From NCBI RefSeq assembly GCF_002933465.1, contig NZ_PSZE01000017.1, positions 1-64,000 on the forward strand: a DNA stretch of 64,000 bases, in the 5' to 3' direction. Below are positions 1 through 13,119 of this stretch, piece after piece; positions within the stretch are counted from its first letter, which is position 1; each line of letters opens with the position of its first letter. The position numbers and the translations under genes were made by a program. The notes below the pieces were generated by a model that saw only the letters and a program-made list of their open reading frames with translations, did not search any database and had not been told where the DNA came from. Origin of the DNA: Nocardia nova (lineage in GTDB: Bacteria; Actinomycetota; Actinomycetes; Mycobacteriales; Mycobacteriaceae).

Positions 1-235
1 AACACCCCGAAGAGTGAATCAGAAGTATCTCGAACCAGAGTCCGAAAACCCAACTAAAACGCCAGCCGGAAAATAGCTGACAAAAATGTCCGTCACCCTC
101 ACGGGGAGAGGATGAACGGAACCAAAATAAATATTTGGCACTGACATTCATCGACACACTATTGAGTTCTCAAAGAACACACGCACCAGCAATCTCGCAG
201 GATTCTTCCCGGTCGATCGGTTGGGCAACTTTTAC
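1..235 (-). promoter_or_regulatory. rRNA operon leader (upstream of 16S, which lies left of the window)
   Basis: Read on the minus strand, bases 180-155 give GTTCTTTGAGAACTCAATAG followed by TGTG, which matches the antitermination (box A type) leader found just before 16S rRNA genes in mycobacteria and nocardiae. The murA-to-16S order is the same as in Mycobacterium. A small hairpin with arms CCGT/ACGG lies at about 92-106. No 16S sequence is inside the window; the rRNA gene itself is inferred from the leader and gene order. Confidence 0.8.
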
Positions 236-264
236 AGCTTAGCTCAGCCAGAAGTTCCCGACAA
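236..264 (-). promoter_or_regulatory. rRNA operon promoter, proximal
   Basis: On the minus strand, TTGTCG (264-259) and TAAGCT (241-236) are separated by exactly 17 bases. This fits the actinobacterial sigma-A consensus (TTGNCN, TANNNT) and lies just upstream of the leader box. Confidence 0.6.
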
Positions 265-376
265 AATCGGGGTCCCTCTTACCGAACCAGTGTGATTGTC
301 AGGCGCTCCTCGTCCGACCTCGTTGTCCCGGGCCTCTCGGCTCCGGGTCGGCGTCCGTGTCGCTCTGACCTGGAAT

Positions 377-405
377 AAGTTACGTGGCGGTTGATTCTAT
401 GTCAA
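377..405 (-). promoter_or_regulatory. rRNA operon promoter, distal
   Basis: On the minus strand, TTGACA (405-400) and TAACTT (382-377) are separated by exactly 17 bases, a near-ideal sigma-A promoter. It starts 38 bases after the murA stop codon and points toward the off-window 16S gene. Tandem promoters are usual for rRNA operons in this group. Confidence 0.65.
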
Positions 406-443
406 ATCGCCTGGTCAGGAAGGTCTTTCGGATGTACGGCCGA

Positions 444-1706
444 CTACGCCGGCGTTCCGACCCGTTCCACCTCGGCGCCGAGCGAGCGCAGGTTCTCCAC
501 GAAATGGGGGTAGCCGCGGTCGATATGGAAGACGTCGTGCACCTCGGTGACGCCGTCGGCGACCAGACCCGCGAGCACCAGACCCGCGCCGGCGCGGATA
601 TCCGACGACCACACCGGCGCACTGGACAGCCGCGGGATGCCCCGGACCACGGCATGGTGGCCGTCGGTGCGGGCGTCGGCGCCCAGGCGGATCATCTCCT
701 CGACGAAGCGGAAGCGCGCCTCGAAGATGTTCTCGGTGATCATGGACGTCCCGTCGGCGATGGTCGCCAGGCCGATCGCCATCGGCTGCAGGTCGGTGGG
801 AAAGCCCGGAAACGGCAGGGTGGAGAAGTTCACCGCACGCGGCCGCTCCGGTTGTTCCACCCGGAAACCGTTGGGTTCGAACGTGATTCGCGCCCCCGCC
901 GAACGCAGCTTGTCCAGCACCAGCGAGAGGTGCTTGGGGTTCAAGCCGGTGACGCGCACGTCGCCCCTTGTCATCGCGGCGGCGATTCCCCAGGTCGCGG
1001 CCACGATCCGGTCGCCGATCACCTGATGGGTGGTGGGCGCGAGTTTGCGCACGCCGGAGATGGTGAGCACCGAGGTGCCGGCGCCGTCGATGCGGGCGCC
1101 CATCCGGGTGAGCATGGTGCACAGGTCGACGATCTCGGGTTCGCGCGCGGCGTTGTCGATCACCGTCTCCCCCTCCGCGAGGACCGCGGCCATGAGGATG
1201 TTCTCGGTCGCGCCGACCGACGGGAAATCCAGCCGGATGCGCGCACCTTGCAGCTCGTCGGCGCGCGCGACCAGGCAGCCGTGCTCGATTTCGCTGGTCG
1301 CGCCGAGCAATCTCAGACCGGCCTGATGCATGTCGAGTGGACGGGACCCGATCGCATCACCGCCGGGCAGCGCGACGACCGCGCGCTTGCACCGCGCCAT
1401 CAGCGGCCCCAGCACGCAGACCGATGCGCGGAACTGCGTCACCGCCGGGAAGTCGGCGTGATACTTCGGCTCGGCCGGGGTGGTGATGGCGACCACTGAT
1501 CCGTCGACGGTGACATCACAGCCCAAACCGCGCAGAACCTCCGCCATCAGCGGCACGTCGAGGATGTCCGGGCAGTTGGTGATCGTCGTCGTGCCTTCGG
1601 CCAACAGGGCGGCGGCCATCAGCTTGAGGACGCTGTTCTTCGCGCCACCCACCGCGACCTCGCCGACCAGCCGACTGCCCCCGGTCACCAGAAACCGTTC
1701 ACTCAC
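444..1706 (-). CDS. murA: UDP-N-acetylglucosamine 1-carboxyvinyltransferase (MurA)
   Basis: MurA adds enolpyruvate from PEP to UDP-GlcNAc, the first committed step of peptidoglycan synthesis, in the cytoplasm. The protein is 420 residues, the usual length, from a GTG start. The substrate-binding GGAKN motif is at residues 20-24. The active-site loop reads [13 protein letters not shown], with Asp117 where most bacteria have the catalytic Cys; Asp here is known from mycobacteria and makes MurA insensitive to fosfomycin. It is the last protein gene before the rRNA operon, 10 bases after the adenosyltransferase gene, so the two are probably co-transcribed. A longer upstream start would overlap that gene and adds non-conserved residues. 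Confidence 0.95.
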   Translation of the reverse strand: MSERFLVTGGSRLVGEVAVGGAKNSVLKLMAAALLAEGTTTITNCPDILDVPLMAEVLRGLGCDVTVDGSVVAITTPAEPKYHADFPAVTQFRASVCVLGPLMARCKRAVVALPGGDAIGSRPLDMHQAGLRLLGATSEIEHGCLVARADELQGARIRLDFPSVGATENILMAAVLAEGETVIDNAAREPEIVDLCTMLTRMGARIDGAGTSVLTISGVRKLAPTTHQVIGDRIVAATWGIAAAMTRGDVRVTGLNPKHLSLVLDKLRSAGARITFEPNGFRVEQPERPRAVNFSTLPFPGFPTDLQPMAIGLATIADGTSMITENIFEARFRFVEEMIRLGADARTDGHHAVVRGIPRLSSAPVWSSDIRAGAGLVLAGLVADGVTEVHDVFHIDRGYPHFVENLRSLGAEVERVGTPA

Positions 1707-1716
1707 GGGGGCCAGC

Positions 1717-2325
1717 CTAACGGGAGGGCTGGTCGGTCGCGGCCGGTCCGCCGGTCTCCGATCCCCCGGGCCGCCACAGCACGTCACCGTCCGGGTTGGC
1801 CACCCGGCCGAGGATGAACAGCAGATCGGACAGCCGATTGAGGTATTTCGCGGGCAACACGCTGATGTCGTCCGGATGTGCGTCCACCGCTGCCCACGCC
1901 GCGCGTTCGGCCCGGCGTGCCACGGTGCGGGCCGTGTGCAGCAGTGCGGCCAACGGCGTCCCGCCGGGCAGGATGAACGAATTCAGCGGAGCAAGTTCGG
2001 CATTGAACTCGTCACACCAGCGCTCCAGGCGGTCGATATAGGACTGGGTGATCCGCAGCGGCGGATATTTCGGATCCGGCACGACCGGGGTGGACAGATC
2101 GGCGCCGGCGTCGAACAGATCGTTCTGCACCTGGCGCAGCACCTCGGCGATGCGCGATTCCGGCTGCCCCAGGGCGAGAGCCACACCGAGTGCGGCATTG
2201 GTCTCGTCGCAGTCGGCGTAGGCAACCAGTCGCGGATCGGTCTTCGGAACCCGGGAGAAGTCGCTCAAACCGGTGGTGCCGTCGTCTCCGGTCCGGGTAT
2301 AGATCTTGGTCAGATGCACACTCAT
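1717..2325 (-). CDS. cob(I)yrinic acid a,c-diamide adenosyltransferase, PduO type
   Basis: This 202-residue protein transfers the adenosyl group of ATP to cob(I)alamin, making coenzyme B12. The N-terminal ATP-binding motif [11 protein letters not shown] is at about residues 10-20, and the helical [13 protein letters not shown] segment typical of the PduO family is near residues 133-145. It lies between DUF2550 and murA, as the Mycobacterium counterpart does. Its product is the cofactor needed by the IcmF mutase encoded at 47.2-50.5 kb, though the two genes are far apart and joint control is not shown. The ATG start matches the family N terminus. Confidence 0.93.
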   Translation of the reverse strand: MSVHLTKIYTRTGDDGTTGLSDFSRVPKTDPRLVAYADCDETNAALGVALALGQPESRIAEVLRQVQNDLFDAGADLSTPVVPDPKYPPLRITQSYIDRLERWCDEFNAELAPLNSFILPGGTPLAALLHTARTVARRAERAAWAAVDAHPDDISVLPAKYLNRLSDLLFILGRVANPDGDVLWRPGGSETGGPAATDQPSR

Positions 2326-2349
2326 TGCTGGTGACCACCTATTTCTGGG

Positions 2350-2772
2350 TCAACGTCCCGGACGGCGCCGGATGCGTTCGGAGGGCCGCGATTCGACCCA
2401 GGACAGGAATGCCGTCAGCGCAGGGCGATCCAGGGCGAGTTCATAACTGCCGTCACCGTCGGAGACCGCGATCACGACGATGTCGTCGGTCATGATGTCG
2501 TACTCGTCGCCCACCGGAGAACGCCGATCGACCACTTCGATGCCCAGCCGCCGGATGGTCGAATCCGGTCCTACCTTCAGGCTGGTGAGTTTGTAGAAGA
2601 CGAGCCGGGATTCGCCGTAGCGAATCAGACCGTGCCGCCACCCTTGGCCACCCTGCGCCGGAAGTACGCGCAGAATCGCCGCGGTTCCACCTCGGCGCAA
2701 CATGACCAGGCGATACAGCGACACCAGCGCTACGCCGACCAGCAGCAGCACCAGAATGATCAGAAGCACCAT
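2350..2772 (-). CDS. DUF2550 membrane-anchored protein
   Basis: The protein has one N-terminal transmembrane helix (about residues 1-22, rich in Leu, Ile and Val) and a soluble domain of about 115 residues ending in a basic tail. This is the layout of DUF2550, a family of unknown function found next to atpC in mycolic-acid-containing actinobacteria. It ends 24 bases before the adenosyltransferase gene. The start is uncertain: ATG at 2772 is chosen, but an in-frame TTG at 2784 would add four residues. No catalytic motif is visible. Confidence 0.82.
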   Translation of the reverse strand: MVLLIILVLLLVGVALVSLYRLVMLRRGGTAAILRVLPAQGGQGWRHGLIRYGESRLVFYKLTSLKVGPDSTIRRLGIEVVDRRSPVGDEYDIMTDDIVVIAVSDGDGSYELALDRPALTAFLSWVESRPSERIRRRPGR

Positions 2773-2784
2773 CCCGGTCCGCAA

Positions 2785-3227
2785 TCCAGGTCCGTCCCTT
2801 CGCTTCGCCCCTGTGCCGTCGCCAGCGCCGTGCCATCCCCGGACAAGGCCGCTCCCGCAGGGAGTCTACAAACCAGCCCGCCGCGGCACACAGCCGGTAC
2901 ATCCGTTCCACAAACGAGGATATCGGCCGATTCGCCGATACGGAGGAAGGTGATCAGAGGCACACTCGCACAAGGGCATTCGAAGCCCGTCACGGTTGGC
3001 TGTGCGCGGGGTTCACGATGGGCCCCGTATTCGCGCCCGCATCGGGTCGCGCTCAACCCATGGTGAAGGGCGCATCCCAGACGATCACCATGGCCAGGGT
3101 GTGGCCGGTCCCGCTCTCGGCGGTTGACGTTCTCGTGCGATTCCTGGCCGTAGTCGACGGGCATTTTCAGGTCCAGCACACCGCCGGACTCCTCCTCATC
3201 GGATTCGAGCGAGCTCCGGCGGAAACG
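2785..3227. other. gene-poor stretch between DUF2550 and the atp operon terminator
   Basis: About 440 bases with no convincing gene. A minus-strand open frame at 2760-3179 exists, but it overlaps the DUF2550 start, has no recognisable domain and no good ribosome binding site. The promoter of the DUF2550-adenosyltransferase-murA unit should lie here, but no clear -35/-10 pair was picked out. Confidence 0.5.
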
Positions 3228-3263
3228 CCGTGTGGCGGCCCGGAGAGCCGGACCGCCACACGG
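3228..3263 (-). terminator. atp operon terminator hairpin
   Basis: Inverted repeat with arms at 3228-3243 and 3248-3263, 15 of 16 positions paired around an AGAG loop, starting 36 bases after the atpC stop. On the minus strand it is followed by CGTTTCC, a short T run. It should end the atp transcript. Confidence 0.7.
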
Positions 3264-3298
3264 TAGCGCTATTCGGTTGTCGCCCTGAGGCTTTCGCG

Positions 3299-3673
3299 TC
3301 AGGCGCTCATCGCTTCCACCGCGCGAATTCGCGCGGTCGCCGCATTCTGTTCCTGCTCCGAGGCATTCGGATCGGCCAGTACCGCGCGGGCGGCGTCGAG
3401 ATCGATATCACCCGCGAATTCCGCCGATTCGGCGAGAATCCGGACCGCCTCGCCCGTGCAGGAGAAGAAGCCGCCGTGCACGGCCGCGACGATCCGCTCG
3501 CCCTCGGTGCTGTCGATGGTCACGATCCCACCCTCGACCAGTTGGCCGAGTACGGGCTCGTGGCCGTGCAGAATACCGATCTGACCTTCCGTGGTCTGGG
3601 CGCTGACGAAACTCGCCGTTCCCGACCACAGCCGCCGCTCGATGGCGACCAGATCAACTGACATATCCGCCAT
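3299..3673 (-). CDS. atpC: F1Fo ATP synthase epsilon subunit
   Basis: Epsilon (124 residues) is part of the central stalk of F1 and regulates ATP hydrolysis. The N-terminal beta-sandwich is recognisable from [15 protein letters not shown] and [13 protein letters not shown] (about residues 6-44), and the C-terminal part is short, as in mycobacteria. It is the last gene of the atpBEFHAGDC operon, 6 bases after atpD, and is followed by a strong hairpin. Length and order fit the family; no anomaly seen. Confidence 0.95.
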   Translation of the reverse strand: MADMSVDLVAIERRLWSGTASFVSAQTTEGQIGILHGHEPVLGQLVEGGIVTIDSTEGERIVAAVHGGFFSCTGEAVRILAESAEFAGDIDLDAARAVLADPNASEQEQNAATARIRAVEAMSA

Positions 3674-3679
3674 GGTGGA

Positions 3680-6117
<2,438 letters not shown>

Positions 6118-6170
6118 CAGCGGTTCACACTCCCCTCGCGTGTCTGATCAGTAAGCATCATCGGAACCGC

Positions 6171-7808
6171 TTACTTCTCGACGTGCTTGCGGGTGACCGA
6201 CAGCGACTCGACCTCTTCGTGGTCCAGTTCACCGGCGTCGGCCTCGTTGACCACGCGGCTGCCGTCGGAGGCCAGGAAGCCCTGCTTGAAGCGCTCGGTC
6301 TCGGTCTTGATCGCGTCGGCGGCCTCGCCCTCGAGAACCTTGCCACCGGCGATCGACTCGAAGGCCTGCGGCGCGGCGCGGTGCAGCGTCTCCAGCAGCT
6401 CGGAGTTGAAGCGGCGGATGTCGCCGACCGGCACCGAGTCGTAGAAACCGGCGTCGACCAGGTAGATCGAGACGATCTGGTCCTCGACGGCGACCGGCGA
6501 GTACTGGTCCTGCTTGAGCAGCTCGACCCAACGTGCACCGCGCTCGAGCTGAGCCAGCGAGGCGGCGTCCAGGTCGGAGGCGAAGGCGGAGAACGCCTCC
6601 AGCTCGCGGTAGGAGGCCAGCTCCAGGCGCAGCGAACCGGCGACCTTCTTCATGCCCTTGGTCTGCGCGGCGCCACCGACACGGGAGACGGAGGTACCGA
6701 CGTTGATGGCCGGGCGCACACCCTTGTTGAACAGGTCGGACTCGAGGAAGACCTGGCCGTCGGTGATGGAGATGACGTTGGTCGGAATGAACGCCGAGAT
6801 GTCGTTGGCCTTGGTCTCGATGATCGGCAGACCCGTCATCGAACCGGCGCCCATTTCGTCGGACAGCTTCGCGCAACGCTCCAGCAGACGGGAGTGCAGG
6901 TAGAAGACGTCACCGGGGTACGCCTCACGGCCCGGCGGGCGACGCAGCAGCAGCGAGATGGCGCGGTAGGCCTCGGCCTGCTTGGACAGGTCGTCGAACA
7001 CGATCAGGACGTGCTTGCCCTGGTACATCCAGTGCTGGCCGAGCGCGGAACCGGTGTAGGGCGCGAGCCACTTGAAACCGGCGGAGTCGGAGGCAGGGGC
7101 CGCGACGATGGTGGTGTACTCCATCGCACCGTGCGCCTCGAGCGCGGACTTCACGCCGGCGATGGTGGAACCCTTCTGGCCGATCGCGACGTAGATGCAG
7201 CGCATCTGCTTCTTCGGATCGCCGGACTCCCAGTTGGCCTTCTGGTTCAGGATGGCGTCGATGCAGACCGCGGTCTTACCGGTCTTGCGGTCGCCGATGA
7301 CCAGCTGACGCTGGCCGCGGCCGATGGCGGTCAGCGCGTCGATGGCGGTGATGCCGGTGGCCATCGGCTCCTCGACCGGCTGGCGCTCCAGCACGGTCGC
7401 GGCCTGCAGCTCCAGCACGCGGCGCTCGTCGGCCTCGATCTCGCCCAGGCCGTCGATCGGCTGGCCGAGGGGGTTGATGACGCGGCCCAGGAACTTGTCG
7501 CCGACCGGCACCGAGAGCACGTCACCGGTGCGGCGGACCTGCTGGCCCTCTTCGATGCCGTCGAACTCACCGAGGATGACCGCACCGATCTCGTCGGGGT
7601 CGAGGTTCAACGCGACACCCAGCACACCGCCGGGGAATTCGAGGATCTCGTTGGTCATCGCGGACGGCAGGCCGCTGACGTGCGCGATGCCGTCACTGGT
7701 GTCGGTGACCGTGCCGATTTCCTCGATGGAGGTTTCGGGGGTGTAGCTCTGGGTGTAGCTTTCGATCGCGCTACGGATCTCATCGGGGGAGATCGTCAGC
7801 TCCGCCAT
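6171..7808 (-). CDS. atpA: F1Fo ATP synthase alpha subunit
   Basis: The non-catalytic nucleotide-binding subunit of F1 (545 residues). Walker A GDRKTGKT is at residues 172-179. The long C-terminal tail ending SVTRKHVEK is typical of mycobacteria and relatives, where it restrains ATP hydrolysis. The gene follows atpH by 62 bases and precedes atpG by 53. Large open frames on the opposite strand (6111-7874) are shadows of its codon bias. Confidence 0.97.
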   Translation of the reverse strand: MAELTISPDEIRSAIESYTQSYTPETSIEEIGTVTDTSDGIAHVSGLPSAMTNEILEFPGGVLGVALNLDPDEIGAVILGEFDGIEEGQQVRRTGDVLSVPVGDKFLGRVINPLGQPIDGLGEIEADERRVLELQAATVLERQPVEEPMATGITAIDALTAIGRGQRQLVIGDRKTGKTAVCIDAILNQKANWESGDPKKQMRCIYVAIGQKGSTIAGVKSALEAHGAMEYTTIVAAPASDSAGFKWLAPYTGSALGQHWMYQGKHVLIVFDDLSKQAEAYRAISLLLRRPPGREAYPGDVFYLHSRLLERCAKLSDEMGAGSMTGLPIIETKANDISAFIPTNVISITDGQVFLESDLFNKGVRPAINVGTSVSRVGGAAQTKGMKKVAGSLRLELASYRELEAFSAFASDLDAASLAQLERGARWVELLKQDQYSPVAVEDQIVSIYLVDAGFYDSVPVGDIRRFNSELLETLHRAAPQAFESIAGGKVLEGEAADAIKTETERFKQGFLASDGSRVVNEADAGELDHEEVESLSVTRKHVEK

Positions 7809-7870
7809 GGTTCTTCCTGCTCTCGCTGTGGTCTGGAATGTCGGGGTGGTTGCCGGGCTCGATGGCTCGG

Positions 7871-8680
7871 CTAGGCCAGGGCCTGGCGCAGGCGCTGCAG
7901 TCGGCCGACGGCGCTGCCGTCGATGACGTCGTCGCCGATGCGCACGACGACACCGGCCAGCAGTGCCGGATCGACCTGCACGTGGATGGTGACCGGCTTG
8001 TCGTAGATTCGCTGCAGCGATGCGGCGAGATGCTCCCGCTGCTGCTGCGTCAGGGCCGTCGCCGAACGAACGTGCGCGACGATCTGCTTGCGCAGCGACG
8101 CCGCCAGGCCGGACAACTGATCGAAGGCGACGCCGACATCACCGCGCGACCGGCCGACCGCCTGCTCGGCCAGCTGCATGGTGATGTCTTCGACCTTGCC
8201 GGTGAGCAATCGCGCCAGCAGGTCGCGCTTGGCGGCCGCCGGCTTACCGCGATCGGTGAGCGCCTGCTCCAGATCCGGGTTGTCCTCGACGGTGCGGCCC
8301 AGCCGGAACAACTCGTCCTCGACGGCGTCGATACGTCCGCGGTCGGCCGCGGCGCGCAACAGCGCCTCCTGCCCGAGCAGCACCAGGGTGTCGACCAGAT
8401 CTCGGGTCCGAGACCAGTCCTGGGCGACGGCAGTGGTCAGCACGGCCTGGGTGGCCGCGCTGATCTTGCCGCCGAACACGCGTTCGGCCAGTTCGGCACG
8501 CACCGAACTCGACACCGACTTATCCGCGAGCGCCACACGCAGCGAACGCTGGTCGTCGAGCACGGCGACTACGGCGAACAGTTCGGAGCCCGTCGTGGCG
8601 GCGACGGAGCCACTCCCGGTGAGTGCGGCCGAAAGAGCTTCCCTCGCACGGGAACTCGCCTCGCGGCTCGCTGCGTACAT
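7871..8680 (-). CDS. atpH: F1Fo ATP synthase delta subunit
   Basis: Delta (269 residues) joins the peripheral stalk to F1. The C-terminal half carries the family signature around [32 protein letters not shown]. Unlike Mycobacterium tuberculosis, where delta is fused to a second b-like segment, here b (atpF) and delta are separate proteins. ATG at 8680 ([10 protein letters not shown]) is chosen as the start because upstream residues are not family-like; a longer start at 8752 remains possible. Gap to atpF is 89 bases. Confidence 0.93.
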   Translation of the reverse strand: MYAASREASSRAREALSAALTGSGSVAATTGSELFAVVAVLDDQRSLRVALADKSVSSSVRAELAERVFGGKISAATQAVLTTAVAQDWSRTRDLVDTLVLLGQEALLRAAADRGRIDAVEDELFRLGRTVEDNPDLEQALTDRGKPAAAKRDLLARLLTGKVEDITMQLAEQAVGRSRGDVGVAFDQLSGLAASLRKQIVAHVRSATALTQQQREHLAASLQRIYDKPVTIHVQVDPALLAGVVVRIGDDVIDGSAVGRLQRLRQALA

Positions 8681-8769
8681 GCTTCCCACTTTCACTGTGT
8701 TGAATTCCGGGGCCCGGAGCGGTCGGGCGCCGGTGACTTGCGTCACCGACAAGACCTCTCAGGCGCAGG

Positions 8770-9324
8770 TTACCTTCCGACCCCGATGCCGGCCTTCTGA
8801 TCCAGCTCGGTGAGGAACCGATCGATGGACGCCGCCTGCTTGGCTTCGTCCGCCACGGACTGCCCGATGATCTTCTCGGCCAGGTCGACCGCGGTGCGGC
8901 CGAGCTCGGACCGGAGCTCGGCCACGATCTGCTGACGCTGCGCGTCGAGCTGGGCCTGACCGGCGGAGACGATGCGATCGGCTTCGGCCTGAGCCTCCGA
9001 GCGCAGCTGCGCGAGGATCTGCTGGCCCTGGGTACGCGCTTCCTCACGGATGCGCGCGGCCTCGAGCCGAGCCTCGGCCAGCTGCTGCTGGTACTGCTGC
9101 AGGGTTTCCTGCGCCTCGGCCTGTGCGGCCTCGGCCTTGGCCATGCCGCCTTCGATCTTCTCCGAGCGCTCGTCGAGCACCTTCGTCAATCGAGGAACCA
9201 CGTACTTGTAGAACAGGATCCCGATGACGACAACGCACACCACCGACCAGACGATGTCGTATGGCTCCGGAATCAGAGGGTTCTTGTCCTCTGCATTCTC
9301 GGCGAGCAAGTACATGCTGTTCAT
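8770..9324 (-). CDS. atpF: F1Fo ATP synthase b subunit
   Basis: The b subunit (184 residues) forms the peripheral stalk. One transmembrane helix lies at about residues 27-46, followed by a long charged, Ala/Glu/Gln/Arg-rich coiled coil (about 55-150). The gene starts 5 bases after atpE, so the two are translated together, and precedes atpH. A second Met three residues downstream is an alternative start. Confidence 0.95.
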   Translation of the reverse strand: MNSMYLLAENAEDKNPLIPEPYDIVWSVVCVVVIGILFYKYVVPRLTKVLDERSEKIEGGMAKAEAAQAEAQETLQQYQQQLAEARLEAARIREEARTQGQQILAQLRSEAQAEADRIVSAGQAQLDAQRQQIVAELRSELGRTAVDLAEKIIGQSVADEAKQAASIDRFLTELDQKAGIGVGR

Positions 9325-9329
9325 CGGAA

Positions 9330-10425
<1,096 letters not shown>

Positions 10426-10744
10426 AGTGGTGACGCTCAGCGTTCTCTCCCGTGTTCGGGCCGCGAGACATGTTCCATCTCGCGGTTCGATCGGACATTG
10501 ACGATCAGGTGGGTCGACTCAGGTCGGCTCGAAGTTCGTCAGCAGCTGCGCGGGAAATCCCGCCGTGGCGTCTGTACGTCGGCGACATCGTCGACGGTGC
10601 AGGGCCGGAACTTCTCACCGAAGGACCGGCACAGCAGCAAGCATAACCTCTCGCACCGGCGACGATGCGGTCGGCCCCGTTGGTTCGGATGCTTACGGTA
10701 AAGAGTTTACCAAGGTATCTACGACAACGTGTAGGGGGTCTTGT
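10426..10744. other. intergenic region between atpI-like gene and atpB
   Basis: About 320 bases without a gene. It holds a perfect inverted repeat near the atpI end (annotated separately) and, presumably, the main promoter of the structural atp operon. Plus-strand open frames here are short and unsupported. Confidence 0.5.
10697..10711. promoter_or_regulatory. inverted repeat GGTAAA-GAG-TTTACC upstream of the atp operon
   Basis: Perfect 6-3-6 dyad in an AT-richer patch, between the atpI-like gene and atpB. The size and position suggest a regulator binding site for atp transcription. No regulator can be assigned from the sequence. Confidence 0.4.
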
Positions 10745-11197
10745 TCAGACGTTCGAACGATCTTGGTCGGCGGACCCCGCGGGCGGGTCGACCACCGGAA
10801 CACGTTGACGCAGAAGCCCGTACGTCTCGGCTCCGAGAACAATCAGCAACGCCCCCACGACGGTCAGGAAGAGGGTGCCGGGGCTGTAGAAATCGAACTG
10901 GTGCAAGATCGCGACCACGACCATCACGACCAGTATTTTGCCGATCCAGCTCGCCAGCATGACCATGCCCTGAATGCCGGAATCCAATTTCGCGCTGAAC
11001 AGCACGAGCGCGGCCGTGGTGAGAATGAAGAAGCCACCGATCGCGGATCCGATGAGCGCGCCCCAGAAACCGGCCCAGCCCGCGACGATCGAGCCGGCGA
11101 CGACCGAAACCACCACCAGCACACACAATCCGGTGATGCCGTAACGCAGCGCTGCTCGTAGTGGCGCGTCGGGGTGCGATTCGGGTGCCGTGCTCAC
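10745..11197 (-). CDS. atpI: AtpI-like ATP synthase assembly protein
   Basis: A 150-residue membrane protein with four predicted helices (about 18-40, 42-66, 77-98 and 105-126) and a charged C-terminal tail. Its place directly upstream of atpB and its helix pattern fit the AtpI-like protein encoded at this site in mycobacteria, thought to help c-ring assembly. Sequence similarity in this family is low, so the name rests on position and topology. It lies 22 bases after wecA. Confidence 0.8.
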   Translation of the reverse strand: MSTAPESHPDAPLRAALRYGITGLCVLVVVSVVAGSIVAGWAGFWGALIGSAIGGFFILTTAALVLFSAKLDSGIQGMVMLASWIGKILVVMVVVAILHQFDFYSPGTLFLTVVGALLIVLGAETYGLLRQRVPVVDPPAGSADQDRSNV

Positions 11198-11219
11198 GTC
11201 GAGCCACTTTACCCGTTCC

Positions 11220-12371
11220 TTACTTGCGGCGACCGCGGAGCCCGACCACTTCGCGCAGCGATGGGAGGGCCGTCACGACCAGGGCGAAAACCAAACCCGC
11301 CGCGAACAGCAGAACCACCACACGACGGTCCATCAAGGAGGTTCCCACGGCCGCGAATGCGAGCACGCCGACCCACAGGTAGATCAACAACACCACACGG
11401 CGGTGCGAATGGCCGATCTGCAACAAACGGTGATGCAAATGCATTTTGTCCGGAGTGGAGAAACTCACACCCGCGCGCACGCGACGCACGATTGCCAGCA
11501 CCAGATCCAATACCGGAATGAACATCACCGCTCCCACCAGCAACAGCGGTGAAAGCAGACCCACGATGTCGCGCGGCCCGTATCCGGTGAGCGGAATTCG
11601 GCCGGATGCGCCGGTCGACACCGCGGCGAGCATCAAACCGATCAACATCGATCCGGAATCGCCCATGAATATTCGGGCCGGATGGAAATTATGTGGCAGA
11701 AATCCCAGGCATCCGCCCGCCAGCGCGGCGGCCAGCAGGGCCGGCGGATAGCCGTCGGTCGCACCGCCCTGCTGGTAGAGCAAACCCACGGTGAACACGA
11801 AGACCGCCGCGGCGGCGATCAGCCCCAGCCCCGCCGCGAGACCGTCGAGGCCGTCCACGAAGTTCATCGCGTTGATCATGGTGACGGTGATGGCCACCGT
11901 GACCACCCAGCCCTGCAGCTGGTCGAGCACGACCGTGGTGTTGCTGAACGGGTTGTAGATGGCCACCCAGCTCAGGCCCATCACGGCCATCGCCCCGGCG
12001 GCCGAGATCTGGCCCACGAACTTCGTCAGCGCGTCCAGGCCCCAGCGATCGTCGACGATGCCGACCAGGACGATCAGCGTGCCCGCGACCAGCACGGCCG
12101 GAATATCGCGCGGATAGTCGAAACCGCGGCGCAGCGCCGGCAGCTGATGGGCGAACAGCACCGCGGCCAGTACGCCCAGATAGATGCCGACCCCGCCCAT
12201 GCGGGGAATCGGCTCGAGATGCACATCACGATCGCGTGGCACCGCGATGGCGCCGAAACCGATGGCCAGCACCCGAATTCCGCCGGTGGACAACATCGTC
12301 ACCACCGCGGACACGAGCAGCACCAGAAGCAGCTCGCGCAGCGGGACGACCGCACCCTGACTGAAAACCAT
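11220..12371 (-). CDS. wecA: undecaprenyl-phosphate GlcNAc-1-phosphate transferase (WecA)
   Basis: This polytopic membrane enzyme (383 residues, about eleven helices) moves GlcNAc-1-phosphate from UDP-GlcNAc to decaprenyl or undecaprenyl phosphate. In mycolic-acid bacteria this starts the linker between peptidoglycan and arabinogalactan. Family motifs are visible: VGIVDDRWGLD, the catalytic NFVDGLDGLAAG, FMGDSGSM, and the cytoplasmic HLHHRLL loop. The gene follows sua5 by 11 bases, as in Mycobacterium. Confidence 0.94.
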   Translation of the reverse strand: MVFSQGAVVPLRELLLVLLVSAVVTMLSTGGIRVLAIGFGAIAVPRDRDVHLEPIPRMGGVGIYLGVLAAVLFAHQLPALRRGFDYPRDIPAVLVAGTLIVLVGIVDDRWGLDALTKFVGQISAAGAMAVMGLSWVAIYNPFSNTTVVLDQLQGWVVTVAITVTMINAMNFVDGLDGLAAGLGLIAAAAVFVFTVGLLYQQGGATDGYPPALLAAALAGGCLGFLPHNFHPARIFMGDSGSMLIGLMLAAVSTGASGRIPLTGYGPRDIVGLLSPLLLVGAVMFIPVLDLVLAIVRRVRAGVSFSTPDKMHLHHRLLQIGHSHRRVVLLIYLWVGVLAFAAVGTSLMDRRVVVLLFAAGLVFALVVTALPSLREVVGLRGRRK

Positions 12372-12382
12372 CTACCAGGCCG

Positions 12383-13048
12383 TCAGCGGGTGGTCTCGGG
12401 CGAGAGTTCGTCCGGGGCCATGCCCAGCACCTCGGCGACCTGAGCGACGGTCACCGCACCGGCCCGCAGCACCCGCGGGCGGTCGCCGGTCAGGTCCACG
12501 ATCGTGGAAGGCACGCCGTGTTCGGCCGGGCCGCCGTCGAGGTAGACACCAACCTGGTTCCCGAGCTGGTGTCGCGCCTCGGTGACCGTCGTGGCGGGCG
12601 GCTGCCCGGAGACGTTGGCGCTCGATACGGCCATCGGGCCGACCTCGCGCAACAGCTCCAGCGCGATCGGGTGCAGCGGCATGCGCAGCATCACCGTGCC
12701 GCGCGCGTCGCCGAGGTCCCAGGCCAGCGAGGGCGCCTGCTGCACAACCAGGCTCAGCCCGCCCGGCCAGAAGGCGCGGATCAGATCGCGCGCCTGCGGC
12801 TGTACGGAGAAGACGAGTCCGTCGATGGTGTTCCACGAACCGACCAGCACCGGCACGGGCATGTCGCGCCCGCGCCGCTTGGCCGCGAGCAGACCGGCCA
12901 CAGCCGTGGAATCGAACGCGTCCGCGGCGATTCCGTAGACCGTATCGGTAGGGATGACGGCCAGCCGTCCGGATTTCAAGGTGGTCCGCGCGGCGGTCAA
13001 TCCGGCGGCACGAGAATCGGGATCGGAGCAGTCGTAGACGGTACTCAC
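12383..13048 (-). CDS. L-threonylcarbamoyladenylate synthase (Sua5/YrdC)
   Basis: Makes threonylcarbamoyl-AMP from threonine, bicarbonate and ATP for the t6A37 modification of ANN-decoding tRNAs. The 221-residue protein is a single YrdC domain, recognised by AVIPTDTVYGIAADAF near residues 31-46, KRRGRDMPVPVLV, the SSANVSGQP loop and the PSTIVDLTG segment; it lacks the extra C-terminal Sua5 domain. Start is GTG at 13048. It lies between prmC and wecA in a translation-linked cluster (rpmE, prfA, prmC, sua5). Confidence 0.93.
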   Translation of the reverse strand: MSTVYDCSDPDSRAAGLTAARTTLKSGRLAVIPTDTVYGIAADAFDSTAVAGLLAAKRRGRDMPVPVLVGSWNTIDGLVFSVQPQARDLIRAFWPGGLSLVVQQAPSLAWDLGDARGTVMLRMPLHPIALELLREVGPMAVSSANVSGQPPATTVTEARHQLGNQVGVYLDGGPAEHGVPSTIVDLTGDRPRVLRAGAVTVAQVAEVLGMAPDELSPETTR

Positions 13049-13119
13049 GGCGGTGAGTCTATTGAATGTGTTTCACGGCACGTTGCCCGGCTTCGCGCAA
13101 ATTCTCGGCAATCCACGCG

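Noticed and set aside
2760-3179. 139-codon minus-strand frame before DUF2550
   Set aside because: Overlaps the DUF2550 start, Cys/Arg-rich composition without family resemblance, no good ribosome binding site.
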